Of a DNA stretch of 64,000 nucleotides, positions 24,850 to 33,214 are shown piece after piece. The notes beneath the pieces were generated by a model. The model searched no databases. It was not told the origin of the DNA and worked only from the letters and a program-made list of their open reading frames with translations. This stretch comes from Candidatus Poribacteria bacterium. Its GTDB lineage: Bacteria; Poribacteria; WGA-4E; WGA-3G. The stretch covers positions 124,001-188,000 of the forward strand of contig VXMD01000083.1 of assembly GCA_009841255.1 (NCBI GenBank). Direction: 5' to 3'. The translations under genes were made by a program, and so were the position numbers. Position 1 is the first letter of the stretch; each line of letters begins with the position of its first letter.

Positions 24850-26208
24850 TTGCAAAAGGGACATTTTTCAAAAGAATTTCTTCAAAAAATAGCAGCGACC
24901 GAGCCAGAATGGATGCGTGAGAAACGGTTGGAGGCTTACGCATTCTACGAATCCTTACCGATGCCACATACCACTGAAGATGATGTGTGGCGACGCACTG
25001 TCGACATGCGGACCCAAGATTATTGGAGGCGCACGCGACGCCATCTCCGTGGCTTTGATCTCGCAAAATATCATCTCAGTGCTCCAACCAACGGGAAACC
25101 CTGCACCGAAGATTTAAATGACGACGCAGAAACGGCAGGCGTGATCGTGCAAGTCGATGGGCAACTCCAACACGTCTCTACGACTGAAACATTGAAAAAA
25201 AAAGGCGTATACTTCGCAAATCTTCACGTCGCACTACAAGAGCAACCCGAGCTACTTCGTACCTACTTCATGAGTAAGGCGGTAACTTTGGAGACAGCGT
25301 TAAAAAGCGGGAACATTGCCCAATATAACAAATTTGACGCACTTCACGGTGCCTTTTGGCAAGGGGGTTATGTCCTGCATATCCCGAAAGGCGTTAGGAT
25401 CGAAGTCCCGCTGCGGGTTTATATTAAAATGTCCGAGGCGGAACATGCCGACTTATCGCATACGCTTATCATCGCTGAAGAGGGAAGTGAGGTTGTAATC
25501 TTAGAGGACAATTCGTCTACCCATCCAGATGCAGGTGGGGTACATAGCGGAGCGGTGGAAATTTTCGCGGAACAGAATGCGAACGTGACTTACGTGCAAG
25601 TTCAACAGTGGAATCGTCAGGTTTGGAACTTCGCCTCGCACCGCGCGATGGTCGCCAGAGATGCCCAACTTTGCTGGGTAACCGCCACTTTCGGTAGCAG
25701 GTTGAATAAGGTAAACCAAGCTGTCGTCTTAGAAGGTGCTGGATGTACTGCCCAAATGTTGGGATTGGCTTTCACCGATTCCCGGCAACATTTGGACGTC
25801 AGTACTGCCCAAGAACACATTTCACCGCATACCTCCAGCGATCTGCTCTATCGGACAGTTCTGAAAGATAGGTCGCAGACAGCCTGGGGTGGGAACATTT
25901 ACGTTTATCCGTCGGCGAACTACACCGATGCGTACCAGAAAAATGACAATTTACTGCTCAGCGAGCGTGCGCATGCGGATACACTGCCCGGATTGGAAAT
26001 TCAAGCGCACGAGGTGCGTTGTACACACGGTGCCACCGCTGGAAAGATTGATGCCGAGCAGGTTTTTTATCTAATGAGTCGCGGTGTGCCTTATGCACAA
26101 GCAGAAAAATTGATTGTTGACGGGTTTTTTGCCCCTGTCATGGAACGTATTCCGTTAGAATCAGTTCGTGAAGAGCTGAGTACATCTGTTGCACGCAAAC
26201 TTGAATAG
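24850..26208 (+). CDS. sufD: Fe-S cluster assembly protein SufD
   Basis: 452 residues from a TTG start. Partner of SufB in the scaffold complex. Family segments: EPEWMREKRLEAYAFYESLP and DDVWRRTVDM at the N terminus, GAFWQGGYVLHIPKGVRIEV, NVTYVQVQQWNRQVWNF, TAQEHISPHTSSDLLYRTVL and GATAGKIDAEQVFYLMSRGV. TTG 24850 is chosen because the residues after it form the conserved N-terminal helix; the first ATG, at 24913, would cut into that helix. AAAGGA lies about 11 bases upstream. The weak start and the repeat spacer in front may tune its level relative to sufB. Confidence 0.94.
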   Translation: MQKGHFSKEFLQKIAATEPEWMREKRLEAYAFYESLPMPHTTEDDVWRRTVDMRTQDYWRRTRRHLRGFDLAKYHLSAPTNGKPCTEDLNDDAETAGVIVQVDGQLQHVSTTETLKKKGVYFANLHVALQEQPELLRTYFMSKAVTLETALKSGNIAQYNKFDALHGAFWQGGYVLHIPKGVRIEVPLRVYIKMSEAEHADLSHTLIIAEEGSEVVILEDNSSTHPDAGGVHSGAVEIFAEQNANVTYVQVQQWNRQVWNFASHRAMVARDAQLCWVTATFGSRLNKVNQAVVLEGAGCTAQMLGLAFTDSRQHLDVSTAQEHISPHTSSDLLYRTVLKDRSQTAWGGNIYVYPSANYTDAYQKNDNLLLSERAHADTLPGLEIQAHEVRCTHGATAGKIDAEQVFYLMSRGVPYAQAEKLIVDGFFAPVMERIPLESVREELSTSVARKLE

Positions 26209-26301
26209 TTATCAGTTCGGATTTTCGTAGGAAATCCTTTCGGTTGTCAGTTGTCGGTTAGGAGACGGGTTTGTTAACCGACAACCGATAACCGATAACC
26301 C
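26208..26301. repeat. Inverted pair of heptamer-repeat arrays between sufD and the glutaredoxin gene
   Basis: GTTATCAGTTCGG and CGGTTGTCAGTTGTCGGTTA (26208-26260) face GTTAACCGACAACCGATAAC (26273-26292) and a further unit. The arms pair over more than 15 bases. Confidence 0.7.
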
Positions 26302-26323
26302 ATAAAAAAAGGAGTAACTCACC

Positions 26324-26665
26324 ATGAGTCAACCCAAAATTATCGCTTACATGAAGCCCGTCTGCGGGTGGAGCAATGGTGTCCGTGCCATCTTCGCCAA
26401 ATACGGTTTGGACTACGAAGATAGAGACATCATTAACAATGAAAACAACTATCGTGAAATGGTTCAGAAGACGCGGCAGCCTTATCAGCCGTGTGTTCAG
26501 ATCGACGATGTGATGCTCGCCGATGTCAGCGGCGATGAAGTCGAACACTATCTGGTATCGGAAGGGATTGTCAAATCCAGCGATGCTGAGACCGAGGTCC
26601 CAACCGATCAGGCGTGTGAGGACCACGGACCGTCTGTTGTCAATATTGGTTTCCCCAGTAGATAA
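26324..26665 (+). CDS. Monothiol glutaredoxin-like protein in the suf cluster
   Basis: 113 residues. A glutaredoxin fold with KPVCGWSNGVRAIF, active-site C14-G-W-S, close to the CGFS of Fe-S carrying monothiol glutaredoxins, and the glutathione-binding QPYQPCVQIDD segment with the cis-proline. A C-terminal tail (QACEDHGPSVVNIGFPSR) adds another Cys and His. By analogy with Grx4/GrxD it may accept or hand on [2Fe-2S] clusters from SufBCD. AAGGAG lies about 10 bases before the ATG. It sits between sufD and sufS. Confidence 0.8.
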   Translation: MSQPKIIAYMKPVCGWSNGVRAIFAKYGLDYEDRDIINNENNYREMVQKTRQPYQPCVQIDDVMLADVSGDEVEHYLVSEGIVKSSDAETEVPTDQACEDHGPSVVNIGFPSR

Positions 26666-26778
26666 GAGTACCCACAAAGCCAAGATTGGAAGCGACTTGG
26701 ATGGAAGGGCGGAAGGATGCATGCCCCCTAACCGTCCAATCTTCCAATCTCTGATTCCACCCCAACAAGGTAACAAAT

Positions 26779-28026
26779 ATGCACGTCCCACACTTTCGTC
26801 CCCTCAATGTAGAAGGCATTCGCGAAGATTTTCCGATCTTCGCGATGTCCCCACCGTTGGCTTTTCTCGACAACGCAGCGTCGACACAAACACCCCGACC
26901 CGTCGTCGAAGCGATGGATGCCTACTACGATACGTATCGTTCTAACATCCATCGCGGCATCTATCGTATTTCAGAAGAGGCAACGGCACAATATGAACGC
27001 GCCCGTGAGAAGGTAGCCCAACTCGTTAATGCACCACGCGCACGGCAGATTATCTTTACACGGAACACGACGGAATCTATTAACCTCGTCGCTTACAGCT
27101 GGGGCACCGCGAACATCCGAGAAGGCGATGAAATTGTCCTCACCGTCATGGAACACCATAGCAACCTTGTGCCGTGGCAGTTGTTGGCACAGCGCACGGG
27201 TGCAGTGCTTCGATTCATAGAGATAACCGATGAAGGGTTGCTTGACTTTACACAACTCCAGGACCTCCTCACTGAAAAAACGAAACTTGTTGCCATAGGA
27301 CACGTTTCTAATGTACTCGGGACAATCAATCCAATCCAGTCCGTCATTACGGCTGCGCACACCGTTGGCGCAAAGGTAGTTGTTGATGCCGCCCAATCGG
27401 TGCCGCATTTTCAGGTTGACGTCCAACAACTGGATTGCGATTTTCTGGCGTTCTCTGGACATAAAATGTGTGGTCCGACCGGTATCGGTGTCCTATATGG
27501 TAAATTGGAACTCCTTGAAGAGATGCCGCCCTTCCTCGGTGGCGGTTCAATGATTCGGAGCGTCGAACGCGACATATCAAGTTACGCGGAGCTTCCCGCC
27601 AAGTTCGAGGCGGGCACCCCCAGTATCGCCGAAGCCATTGGGCTTGGACACGCAGTCGACTACATTACACAAGCAAATTTAGCAGCACTTCAGGTCCACG
27701 AACAAGAACTCTTAAAATACGCACACAATCGCTTACAAGACATCGAAGGCATTACCCTCTATGGACCCTCTTCACCACATCAAAAAGCCGGTGTTATCTC
27801 TTTTAATCTGGAGGGTGTCCATCCGCATGACGTGGCAGGTATCTTGGATACACACGGTATCGCCATCCGCGCAGGACATCACTGTGCCCAACCACTCATG
27901 AAGCGGTTAGATGTGATCGCCACCGTCCGTGCAAGTTTTTACCTCTATAACACAATCGAAGACGTGGACCGGTTATACGAAGGGCTGTGCAGAACACAAA
28001 AATTAATGACTCGGAGAAGAATATGA
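26779..28026 (+). CDS. sufS: Cysteine desulfurase SufS
   Basis: 415 residues, group II (SufS/CsdA) size. A PLP enzyme that removes sulfur from cysteine for cluster assembly. The PLP lysine is in FLAFSGHKMCGPTGIGVLYG, and the persulfide-forming cysteine is in IRAGHHCAQPLM. The N-terminal FLDNAASTQTPRPVVEAM and NIHRGIYRISEEAT are typical. AAGGTAAC precedes the ATG. The stop codon overlaps the sufU start (ATGA), implying translational coupling with its sulfur acceptor. Confidence 0.96.
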   Translation: MHVPHFRPLNVEGIREDFPIFAMSPPLAFLDNAASTQTPRPVVEAMDAYYDTYRSNIHRGIYRISEEATAQYERAREKVAQLVNAPRARQIIFTRNTTESINLVAYSWGTANIREGDEIVLTVMEHHSNLVPWQLLAQRTGAVLRFIEITDEGLLDFTQLQDLLTEKTKLVAIGHVSNVLGTINPIQSVITAAHTVGAKVVVDAAQSVPHFQVDVQQLDCDFLAFSGHKMCGPTGIGVLYGKLELLEEMPPFLGGGSMIRSVERDISSYAELPAKFEAGTPSIAEAIGLGHAVDYITQANLAALQVHEQELLKYAHNRLQDIEGITLYGPSSPHQKAGVISFNLEGVHPHDVAGILDTHGIAIRAGHHCAQPLMKRLDVIATVRASFYLYNTIEDVDRLYEGLCRTQKLMTRRRI

Positions 28027-28409
28027 ACATATATCAGGAAGAGCTGCTTGACCATTACGAGAATCCAAGTAACTATGGAACATTGCCGAATCCTGATATT
28101 TCCCATGAAGAGGACAATCCGCTGTGTGGGGATCGGATCCGCATCGACCTCATTGTTGAAGACGATATCATTACAGAGGTGCGTTTTTCCGGGCACGGTT
28201 GTACCATCAGCCAGGCTGCTGCCTCTATGTTAACCGAGGAAATTGAAGGTAAAAGTCTTACCGAAGTTAAGAAACTCTCGCGAGACGACATCTTAGATAT
28301 GATCGGTATCCCTTTAGGTCCCGTCCGTGTCAAATGCGCGTTATTGGCACTCAAGGTTCTCAAAGCCGGTGCCTACGGTATCACAAGCTGGCCCGGCGAA
28401 GAAGAATAA
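28023..28409 (+). CDS. sufU: SufU (IscU-like) sulfur acceptor / scaffold
   Basis: 128 residues. Contains the three conserved cysteines in NPLCGDRI, SGHGCTISQAAASM and RVKCALLALKVL, plus the extended insert typical of SufU between the second and third Cys. SufU is a zinc protein that takes the persulfide from SufS. The true start is at 28023, overlapping the sufS stop by 4 bases; an upstream in-frame ATG at 27987 lies within sufS. Confidence 0.94.
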   Translation: MNIYQEELLDHYENPSNYGTLPNPDISHEEDNPLCGDRIRIDLIVEDDIITEVRFSGHGCTISQAAASMLTEEIEGKSLTEVKKLSRDDILDMIGIPLGPVRVKCALLALKVLKAGAYGITSWPGEEE

Positions 28410-28460
28410 AAATAAAAACCGTTTTGTTAATTCGTTACTTTTACCGAGAAAAAGGAAATT

Positions 28461-28772
28461 ATGGCAGAATTCTATAAAGTTGCGAGAGTGAGTGAAGTGC
28501 CACCCGGCACGAAACATTTAGTCGAAGTTGACTTCGTCCCTGTGTTACTCTTCAATGTTGATGGAGAGTTCTACGCTATGGAGGACGTTTGCACACACGA
28601 CGACGGTCCCTTGGGAGAAGGTTGGTTCCACGGTGAGGAGATAGAATGCCCGCGGCACGGTGCCCGCTTTTGCGTGAAAACTGGAAAGCCGCTCTGTATG
28701 CCCGCCGTCGAACCCGTCGATTGTTACACCGTTAAAATCGAGGGTGACGATATTCTTATCAGTCTCGACTAA
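28461..28772 (+). CDS. Rieske [2Fe-2S] ferredoxin-like protein
   Basis: 103 residues. The Rieske cluster ligands are visible as C-T-H near residue 49 and C-P-R-H near residue 68 (VCTHDDGPL, EIECPRHGARF). The protein matches the small ferredoxins of non-heme iron oxygenases, but no oxygenase subunit is adjacent; its place in the suf cluster suggests a redox partner in cluster assembly. AAGGAAATT lies just before the ATG. Confidence 0.9.
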   Translation: MAEFYKVARVSEVPPGTKHLVEVDFVPVLLFNVDGEFYAMEDVCTHDDGPLGEGWFHGEEIECPRHGARFCVKTGKPLCMPAVEPVDCYTVKIEGDDILISLD

Positions 28773-28805
28773 TTAATTACCCCGACCTCAGAGGAGAAAA
28801 TCTCG

Positions 28806-29105
28806 ATGGTATCCGAAGAAACCGTATTAGAAGCTATCAAGCAAATTATCGATCCAGAGATTGGCATCAATATCGTCGATATGGGACTTATCTACGGCGT
28901 CGACATCAACGACACGACTGTAGATATTACAATGACCCTCACGAGTCCTGGATGCCCTGCTGGCGGGCAAATTGTGAACGGCACACAGCACGTCACGCAG
29001 CAGATGGAGGGTATTGAGGAAGTCAATGTTAATGTCGTCTGGACGCCGCGCTGGACACCTGAAATGATGACTGAAGACGCAAAGGACGAACTCGGTATCT
29101 TTTAA
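28806..29105 (+). CDS. sufT: SufT / MIP18-family (DUF59) Fe-S maturation factor
   Basis: 99 residues. The DUF59 core is complete: IIDPEIGINIVDMGLIYGVDI, ITMTLTSPGCPAGGQIVNG with the conserved Cys, then VNVVWTPRWTPEMMTEDAKDELG. Family members mature [4Fe-4S] proteins and are regularly encoded in suf operons. GAGGAG lies upstream of the ATG. Confidence 0.92.
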   Translation: MVSEETVLEAIKQIIDPEIGINIVDMGLIYGVDINDTTVDITMTLTSPGCPAGGQIVNGTQHVTQQMEGIEEVNVNVVWTPRWTPEMMTEDAKDELGIF

Positions 29106-29141
29106 AGTAGTCGACACACTCCGTGTAACATAACCTGTATC

Positions 29142-29504
29142 ATGAACAGGCTCGCGAAACAACCGAAACTCCTCAAGAAACATCCCAATGCCTTTCAGGT
29201 AGAGTGGAAGGACGGACATGTCAGTTGGTATCCATACACCTATCTCCGACAGATGTGCCCGTGCGCGGAATGCGCGACCCTTCGGCACAAAGGTAGAGAT
29301 GTCCATTCCCTCTTTTCCCCACAAGGCGATGGAGATATAACCCTCATTGAGGTCTCAGACGATATTCAACCCCTTGACATCCAGTTAGTCGGTCGTTACG
29401 CACTCCAATTCAGTTGGAACGACGGACACGATACCGGTATCTACCCATTTGAAGTCCTACGTGAGACGTGTCCGTGTCCAGAATGTGCCCCCGTTGGAAC
29501 ATAG
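29142..29504 (+). CDS. DUF971-family protein (GBBH-like N-terminal domain)
   Basis: 120 residues. Has the beta-rich domain also found at the N terminus of gamma-butyrobetaine hydroxylase: FQVEWKDGHVSWYPYTYLRQMCPCAEC, then QLVGRYALQFSWNDGHDTGIYPFEVLRETCPCPEC. The two C-P-C-x-E-C motifs could bind zinc or an iron-sulfur cluster. DUF971 proteins often sit beside iron-sulfur assembly genes. The exact role is not settled. Confidence 0.85.
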   Translation: MNRLAKQPKLLKKHPNAFQVEWKDGHVSWYPYTYLRQMCPCAECATLRHKGRDVHSLFSPQGDGDITLIEVSDDIQPLDIQLVGRYALQFSWNDGHDTGIYPFEVLRETCPCPECAPVGT

Positions 29505-29534
29505 TCCGTTAGGAAACTAGCACCTAGATGGTAT

Positions 29535-29632
29535 CCTTAAATAGCAGCCTGCAACAACGGCGCAGGCGACTCCTCATCCGAAAACCATCAAATCACAAAC
29601 CCTGTCGTTTAACCGCAAGGTATAATTTAAAA
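29535..29632 (+). repeat. Dispersed intergenic element, CCGCAAGG family (short copy)
   Basis: Contains AGCCTGCAACAACGGCGCAGG (an inverted form of the GTTGTTGCAGGCT block of other copies) and ends CCGCAAGGTATAATTTAAAA directly at the ATG of the rhodanese gene. Confidence 0.6.
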
Positions 29633-29968
29633 ATGCAGACTATGCCGTCACTTCCTGAAATTTCCCCACAAGAACTGAAACAGAAACTCGACGAAAACGA
29701 ATCCGTGTTTCTATTAGATGTCCGCGAACCGAGCGAATACGACATTGTGCATCTTGAAGGCGCACAACTCATACCGCTTAATACATTGCCACACCACGTC
29801 GATACGCTTCCATCAGACCGAGAAATTGTCGTCTATTGCCACCACGGAACGCGAAGTCTTTATGCCACCGCCTATTTACATCAAAACGGATTTCGTGATA
29901 CCAAAAATCTCACAGGCGGTATTGACCAATGGGCAACCGAAATTGACCCAACCCTACAGAGATATTAA
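29633..29968 (+). CDS. Single-domain rhodanese (sulfurtransferase)
   Basis: 111 residues. The rhodanese fold is complete: VFLLDVREPSEYDIVHLEGA, then VVYCHHGTRSLYATAYL with the persulfide Cys in the active loop C-H-H-G-T-R-S, and LTGGIDQWA. It transfers sulfane sulfur. The frame is open back to 29528, but ATG 29633 follows the dispersed-element leader and starts the conserved domain. Its place at the end of the suf cluster suggests a sulfur-relay role. Confidence 0.9.
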   Translation: MQTMPSLPEISPQELKQKLDENESVFLLDVREPSEYDIVHLEGAQLIPLNTLPHHVDTLPSDREIVVYCHHGTRSLYATAYLHQNGFRDTKNLTGGIDQWATEIDPTLQRY

Positions 29969-29981
29969 GAGGAGAATCGGT

Positions 29982-30161
29982 ATGATCGTCGAATTTGAAA
30001 ATCGCTCCGGTGAAATAGAACACGCCGAAATGGAAATTGATGAACCGTGTCCTATCTGTTGCGGAATGCTCTTCCCACTTGTGGAATCCCAACCGGACAG
30101 TGGATACCGTTGTAGTAGCTGCGGACTCGTCTTCTCTGCTGTAGAAGAAGAGTTTGTTTAA
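29982..30161 (+). CDS. Small zinc-ribbon protein
   Basis: 59 residues: MIVEFENRSGEIEHAEMEID, then two cysteine pairs, C-P-I-C-C-G and C-S-S-C-G, 24 residues apart, forming a zinc ribbon, and an acidic C terminus. The start is fixed by AAGAGGAG a few bases upstream; the longer in-frame opening to 29718 overlaps the rhodanese gene. Its function is unknown. It is 13 bases behind the rhodanese gene and ends the suf cluster. Confidence 0.8.
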   Translation: MIVEFENRSGEIEHAEMEIDEPCPICCGMLFPLVESQPDSGYRCSSCGLVFSAVEEEFV

Positions 30162-30162
30162 C

Positions 30163-30381
30163 GATTCGCAAAGCATTAGATAGATCAATGTGTTCAATAG
30201 ATATTCCCGCATCAGATTCGCTTGCGTGTTTTTGCTTGGGCATTTCTGCGTATTGTTGCAAGCTGCTGTCTTTGGCTATTCTTTCCGCGCCTAACCGTAG
30301 TCCGTAATGAAATGGAGGACGGATTTAGGGAAAGTACATCCAAGATTCAAATTCACGCTGTTTCTCCGCAAGGTAAAATTA
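30163..30381 (+). repeat. Dispersed intergenic element, CCGCAAGG family (long copy)
   Basis: Contains the left end TTCGCAAAGCATTAGAT, the TGCGTGTTTTTGCTTGGGC and GTATTGTTGCAAGCTGCTGTC blocks, GTAGTCCGTAATGAAATGGA and the right end CCGCAAGGTAAAATTAAAG. Here no plus-strand gene follows: the right end overlaps the stop codon of the convergent oxidoreductase. Confidence 0.65.
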
Positions 30382-31470
30382 AAGATCAATTTTTCGGAAA
30401 TCTGGCACTTCCATCGGTGCGCCACCGTTCGCAATGGATTGCTCCGAAACCAAGCCCGGTACAGTGAAATCCATCGCCGTATAGACATCAAGCGGCGGTG
30501 GTGTGTCGGTGAGGACGCTATCTACAAAATCCCGCACCTTAAAATACTCGCCGAGGTCACCAGCGTTTTCTGCCTCAGCAGGCGGATTTTTCCATCGCTC
30601 AGGCAGGAGGTCTTCAAACTGCGAGAGCGGTCTCCACTGCTCAGTCACCGAGAACTCATCCAACCAAATCTTCGGTGCAGCGTTGAGCCCTCGAGAACTT
30701 TCATAGCACCCCTTTGTCCCCTGCAAACTGAAATACGAATTCGCAGGCCGATTCGAGAGCATGTCAATCCGGATCTTGATTAACCCCCCACAATCTGTTT
30801 TACACAACATCATCACCGTATCTTCCATGGCGTGCTCAGGATCGGTGTTAACGCCAGTGCCGAGACAACAGACACTCGCGACACGACTGCCAAACCACTG
30901 GAGTACTGGACCGAGACTGTGTGTCGCATAGTTGCAGCGATTAATACCGACCTGCCAGTAGTAACGCCACGTCGGATTGCCGCTTTCATCGTGATGGAGC
31001 GACTTGATGTTGTGGAGGTATTCCCCCTCCCCGAAATAGACATCCCCGAACATGCCCGCCTCCGTCATACTACGGATCAGGACATTTGACTTGGAATAGC
31101 ACGTGTTTTCAGCCATTGTGTATTTAGCAGACGCTTTCCGGACTGCCCGAACCAAGTCGTAACACTCTTCCAATTTGACGGCAGCGGTCACCTCACTGAT
31201 AACATGTTTTCCCGCCTCTAACGCCTCGATCGCCTGCGGTACGTGCAGATTTTCCGGCGTAGCAAGGACCACAAGATCAACGGCGTCCAGCATAGCTTGA
31301 TAATCCGTGAACTGTTGCGGAATATCAAATCGTTCTGAGGCGTTTTGGAGTGTTTCTTCGTTAAGATCACAAACCGCCATCATATCGGTTTCCGCTATCG
31401 CTTTAAAAGGTGCTACGTAGGAACTCCCTCGATGCGCCCCTACAATTCCCACTTTCAGTTGATTCGCCAT
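30379..31470 (-). CDS. Gfo/Idh/MocA-family oxidoreductase
   Basis: 363 residues. VGIVGAHRGSSYVAPFKAI at the N terminus is a variant of the dinucleotide loop. LVVLATPENLHVPQAIEALEAGKHVISEVTAAV has S-E-V where most members have the family E-K-P. The C-terminal domain holds DVYFGEGEYLHNIKSLHHD and INRCNYATHSLGPVLQWFG with the His that replaces the usual H-x-x-D context. The missing Lys suggests altered chemistry or substrate. GGAGGAG before the ATG supports the start. Confidence 0.85.
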   Translation of the reverse strand: MANQLKVGIVGAHRGSSYVAPFKAIAETDMMAVCDLNEETLQNASERFDIPQQFTDYQAMLDAVDLVVLATPENLHVPQAIEALEAGKHVISEVTAAVKLEECYDLVRAVRKASAKYTMAENTCYSKSNVLIRSMTEAGMFGDVYFGEGEYLHNIKSLHHDESGNPTWRYYWQVGINRCNYATHSLGPVLQWFGSRVASVCCLGTGVNTDPEHAMEDTVMMLCKTDCGGLIKIRIDMLSNRPANSYFSLQGTKGCYESSRGLNAAPKIWLDEFSVTEQWRPLSQFEDLLPERWKNPPAEAENAGDLGEYFKVRDFVDSVLTDTPPPLDVYTAMDFTVPGLVSEQSIANGGAPMEVPDFRKIDL

Positions 31471-31801
31471 TACATTTCTCCTCCGATTTCGACGTAGCTT
31501 CGCAAACTGAAACTTGCTCTACAACGGACTATAGCCGTAGCATAGCATATTGTGCGCAATTTATCAGTAAAATTCTCGGTCGCTTTAACTGTCAAACCAC
31601 GCCTATATCGGACGTTGCACTCACCATTTTAATTTGCCAGCAGGGTACAGATTTGATATACTTAACACGGTTGCTGGAGTACCGTTGATAAGGTTTCAAA
31701 GCGTACCTCAGCGCAGTATACAAGAAAAAATAACACGAGAGGCAAATTGAACGCAGCCAATGCTTCAACAAGGGCTTGAAAGCTGCATCCTATATTAGAC
31801 A
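31471..31801. other. Spacer between divergent genes, promoter only
   Basis: 331 bases without a gene. A good promoter for the plus-strand gene is at 31634-31662. No repeat of the dispersed families was seen. Confidence 0.6.
31634..31662 (+). promoter_or_regulatory. Sigma-70-type promoter of the sugar-phosphate transferase gene
   Basis: TTGCCA (31634-31639), 17-base spacer, TATACT (31657-31662). The -10 element is the same as that of moaA. It gives a leader of about 130 bases. Confidence 0.65.
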
Positions 31802-33214
31802 ATGAACAACAAAACGCTCGACCATTTGCTTATCGCGATTACAGTTCTATTAGACCTCTGTTTCGTCGCTACCGCAATTGTTGTAGCATATTGGGTCCGG
31901 TTTGAATCGGGTTGGACACCTGAAGTCCTTGCCTTGCACAAAGGGGGTACCCCACCCCTTGACGACTATTTTCGGCTTATCCCACTGATGGTGATAATCT
32001 GGCTAATGACGTTGAAGGCGTTAAAACTCTATCGTCCGGAAAGCAACGCGACATTCTCGGCGTTCTGGACGCTCTGCAAAGCCGCGGGTATCTCCCTCAT
32101 CGCCACGTTAGCGGCACTCTTTTTCATCTACCATCACGATGCCTACTCGCGCTGGGTCATGCTCTTGGCTACCGGTTTCAGTCTCGTCGGGTTGTTCTTG
32201 GGTCGATGGGTCCTTTACCGCTTTCGACAATCAATTCACGCCCAAGGCGTCGGCGTAAATCGACTGGCAATCGTCGGAAACTACGATGTCCGTGTCGAAA
32301 AGTTCATCAACGCTCTAAACGCTACAGCAGATAGTGGCTACGAAGTGGTAGGGATAATCGCTGGAACAACAGATGCTGATAATCCACCCGTGCGGTCCCT
32401 TGGGAACAGCCAAGACATCCTTGAACTTGTGCAAAAACATCGACTTGATACGCTTTTCATCGTATCCCCGACGGTCCCAAATGACACGATCCTGCAGATT
32501 CTCCACGCCTGCGAAGGTATCCCAGTTCAAATCAACGTTCTGCCCGAACTCTCCGAATTTATCAGGGACAGCAGGAGCACTATCACCTTTTTTGAGGATA
32601 TACCGGTGTTACAATTAAGGGAAACACCGATGCAGGGCGGACGTGGCATCGTTAAGCGCCTTATAGACATCGTCCTGAGTGCATCGGCGTTGATCGTCTT
32701 AAGCCCGCTCATGTTAAGCATCGCGATCTCCATCCGCCTAACTTCATCCGGCAGAGCGATTTTCCTTCAAGAACGGGTCGGGAGAGGTGGAAAGCGGTTC
32801 AAGATTTGCAAATTTCGTTCCATGCGCGCCGATGCTGAGGAACAGGTTGGACATGTGTGGGCAAAAAGCGATGATCCGCGGCAAACCGCACTTGGAAAAT
32901 TCCTGAGACGCTGGAGTTTAGACGAACTGCCGCAATTCTTCAATGTTCTCAAGGGCGATATGAGCCTCGTCGGTCCCCGCCCAGAGATGTCTGGATTAAT
33001 TGATACGTTCAGTGAATCCATTCCGCATTATCTCGCTCGGCAGCGTGTTAAATCTGGTATGACCGGGTGGGCACAAGTCAACGGTTTGCGCGGTAATACC
33101 TCCCTTGAAGAACGGATCTCTTACGACCGGTATTACATCGAAAATTGGTCTCTTGGCTTGGACCTCAAGATCATTTTGAAAACATTATGGGCAATTAAAA
33201 AAGGTTCGCGCTAA
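31802..33214 (+). CDS. Undecaprenyl-phosphate sugar-1-phosphate transferase (exopolysaccharide initiation)
   Basis: 470 residues. Membrane enzyme that links the first sugar phosphate to undecaprenyl phosphate. Four to five N-terminal membrane helices are followed by a CoA-binding-like domain (VNRLAIVGNYDVRVEKFINAL). A further membrane segment and the catalytic bacterial sugar transferase domain follow: VKRLIDIVLSASALIVLSPL, FKICKFRSMRADAEEQ, LRRWSLDELPQFFNVLKGDMSLVGPRPEM, and MTGWAQVNGLRGNTSLEERI. Glucose-1-phosphate or galactose-1-phosphate is the likely donor sugar. No other polysaccharide genes are adjacent. Its stop overlaps that of the convergent esterase gene. Confidence 0.92.
   Translation: MNNKTLDHLLIAITVLLDLCFVATAIVVAYWVRFESGWTPEVLALHKGGTPPLDDYFRLIPLMVIIWLMTLKALKLYRPESNATFSAFWTLCKAAGISLIATLAALFFIYHHDAYSRWVMLLATGFSLVGLFLGRWVLYRFRQSIHAQGVGVNRLAIVGNYDVRVEKFINALNATADSGYEVVGIIAGTTDADNPPVRSLGNSQDILELVQKHRLDTLFIVSPTVPNDTILQILHACEGIPVQINVLPELSEFIRDSRSTITFFEDIPVLQLRETPMQGGRGIVKRLIDIVLSASALIVLSPLMLSIAISIRLTSSGRAIFLQERVGRGGKRFKICKFRSMRADAEEQVGHVWAKSDDPRQTALGKFLRRWSLDELPQFFNVLKGDMSLVGPRPEMSGLIDTFSESIPHYLARQRVKSGMTGWAQVNGLRGNTSLEERISYDRYYIENWSLGLDLKIILKTLWAIKKGSR

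Noticed and set aside
22314-26301. Heptamer arrays as a possible CRISPR array
   Set aside because: The unit is 7 bases and degenerate, there are no spacers of constant length, and no cas gene is present.
29528-29632. Extension of the rhodanese to 29528
   Set aside because: The extra residues are encoded by a dispersed element and precede the normal domain start at ATG 29633.
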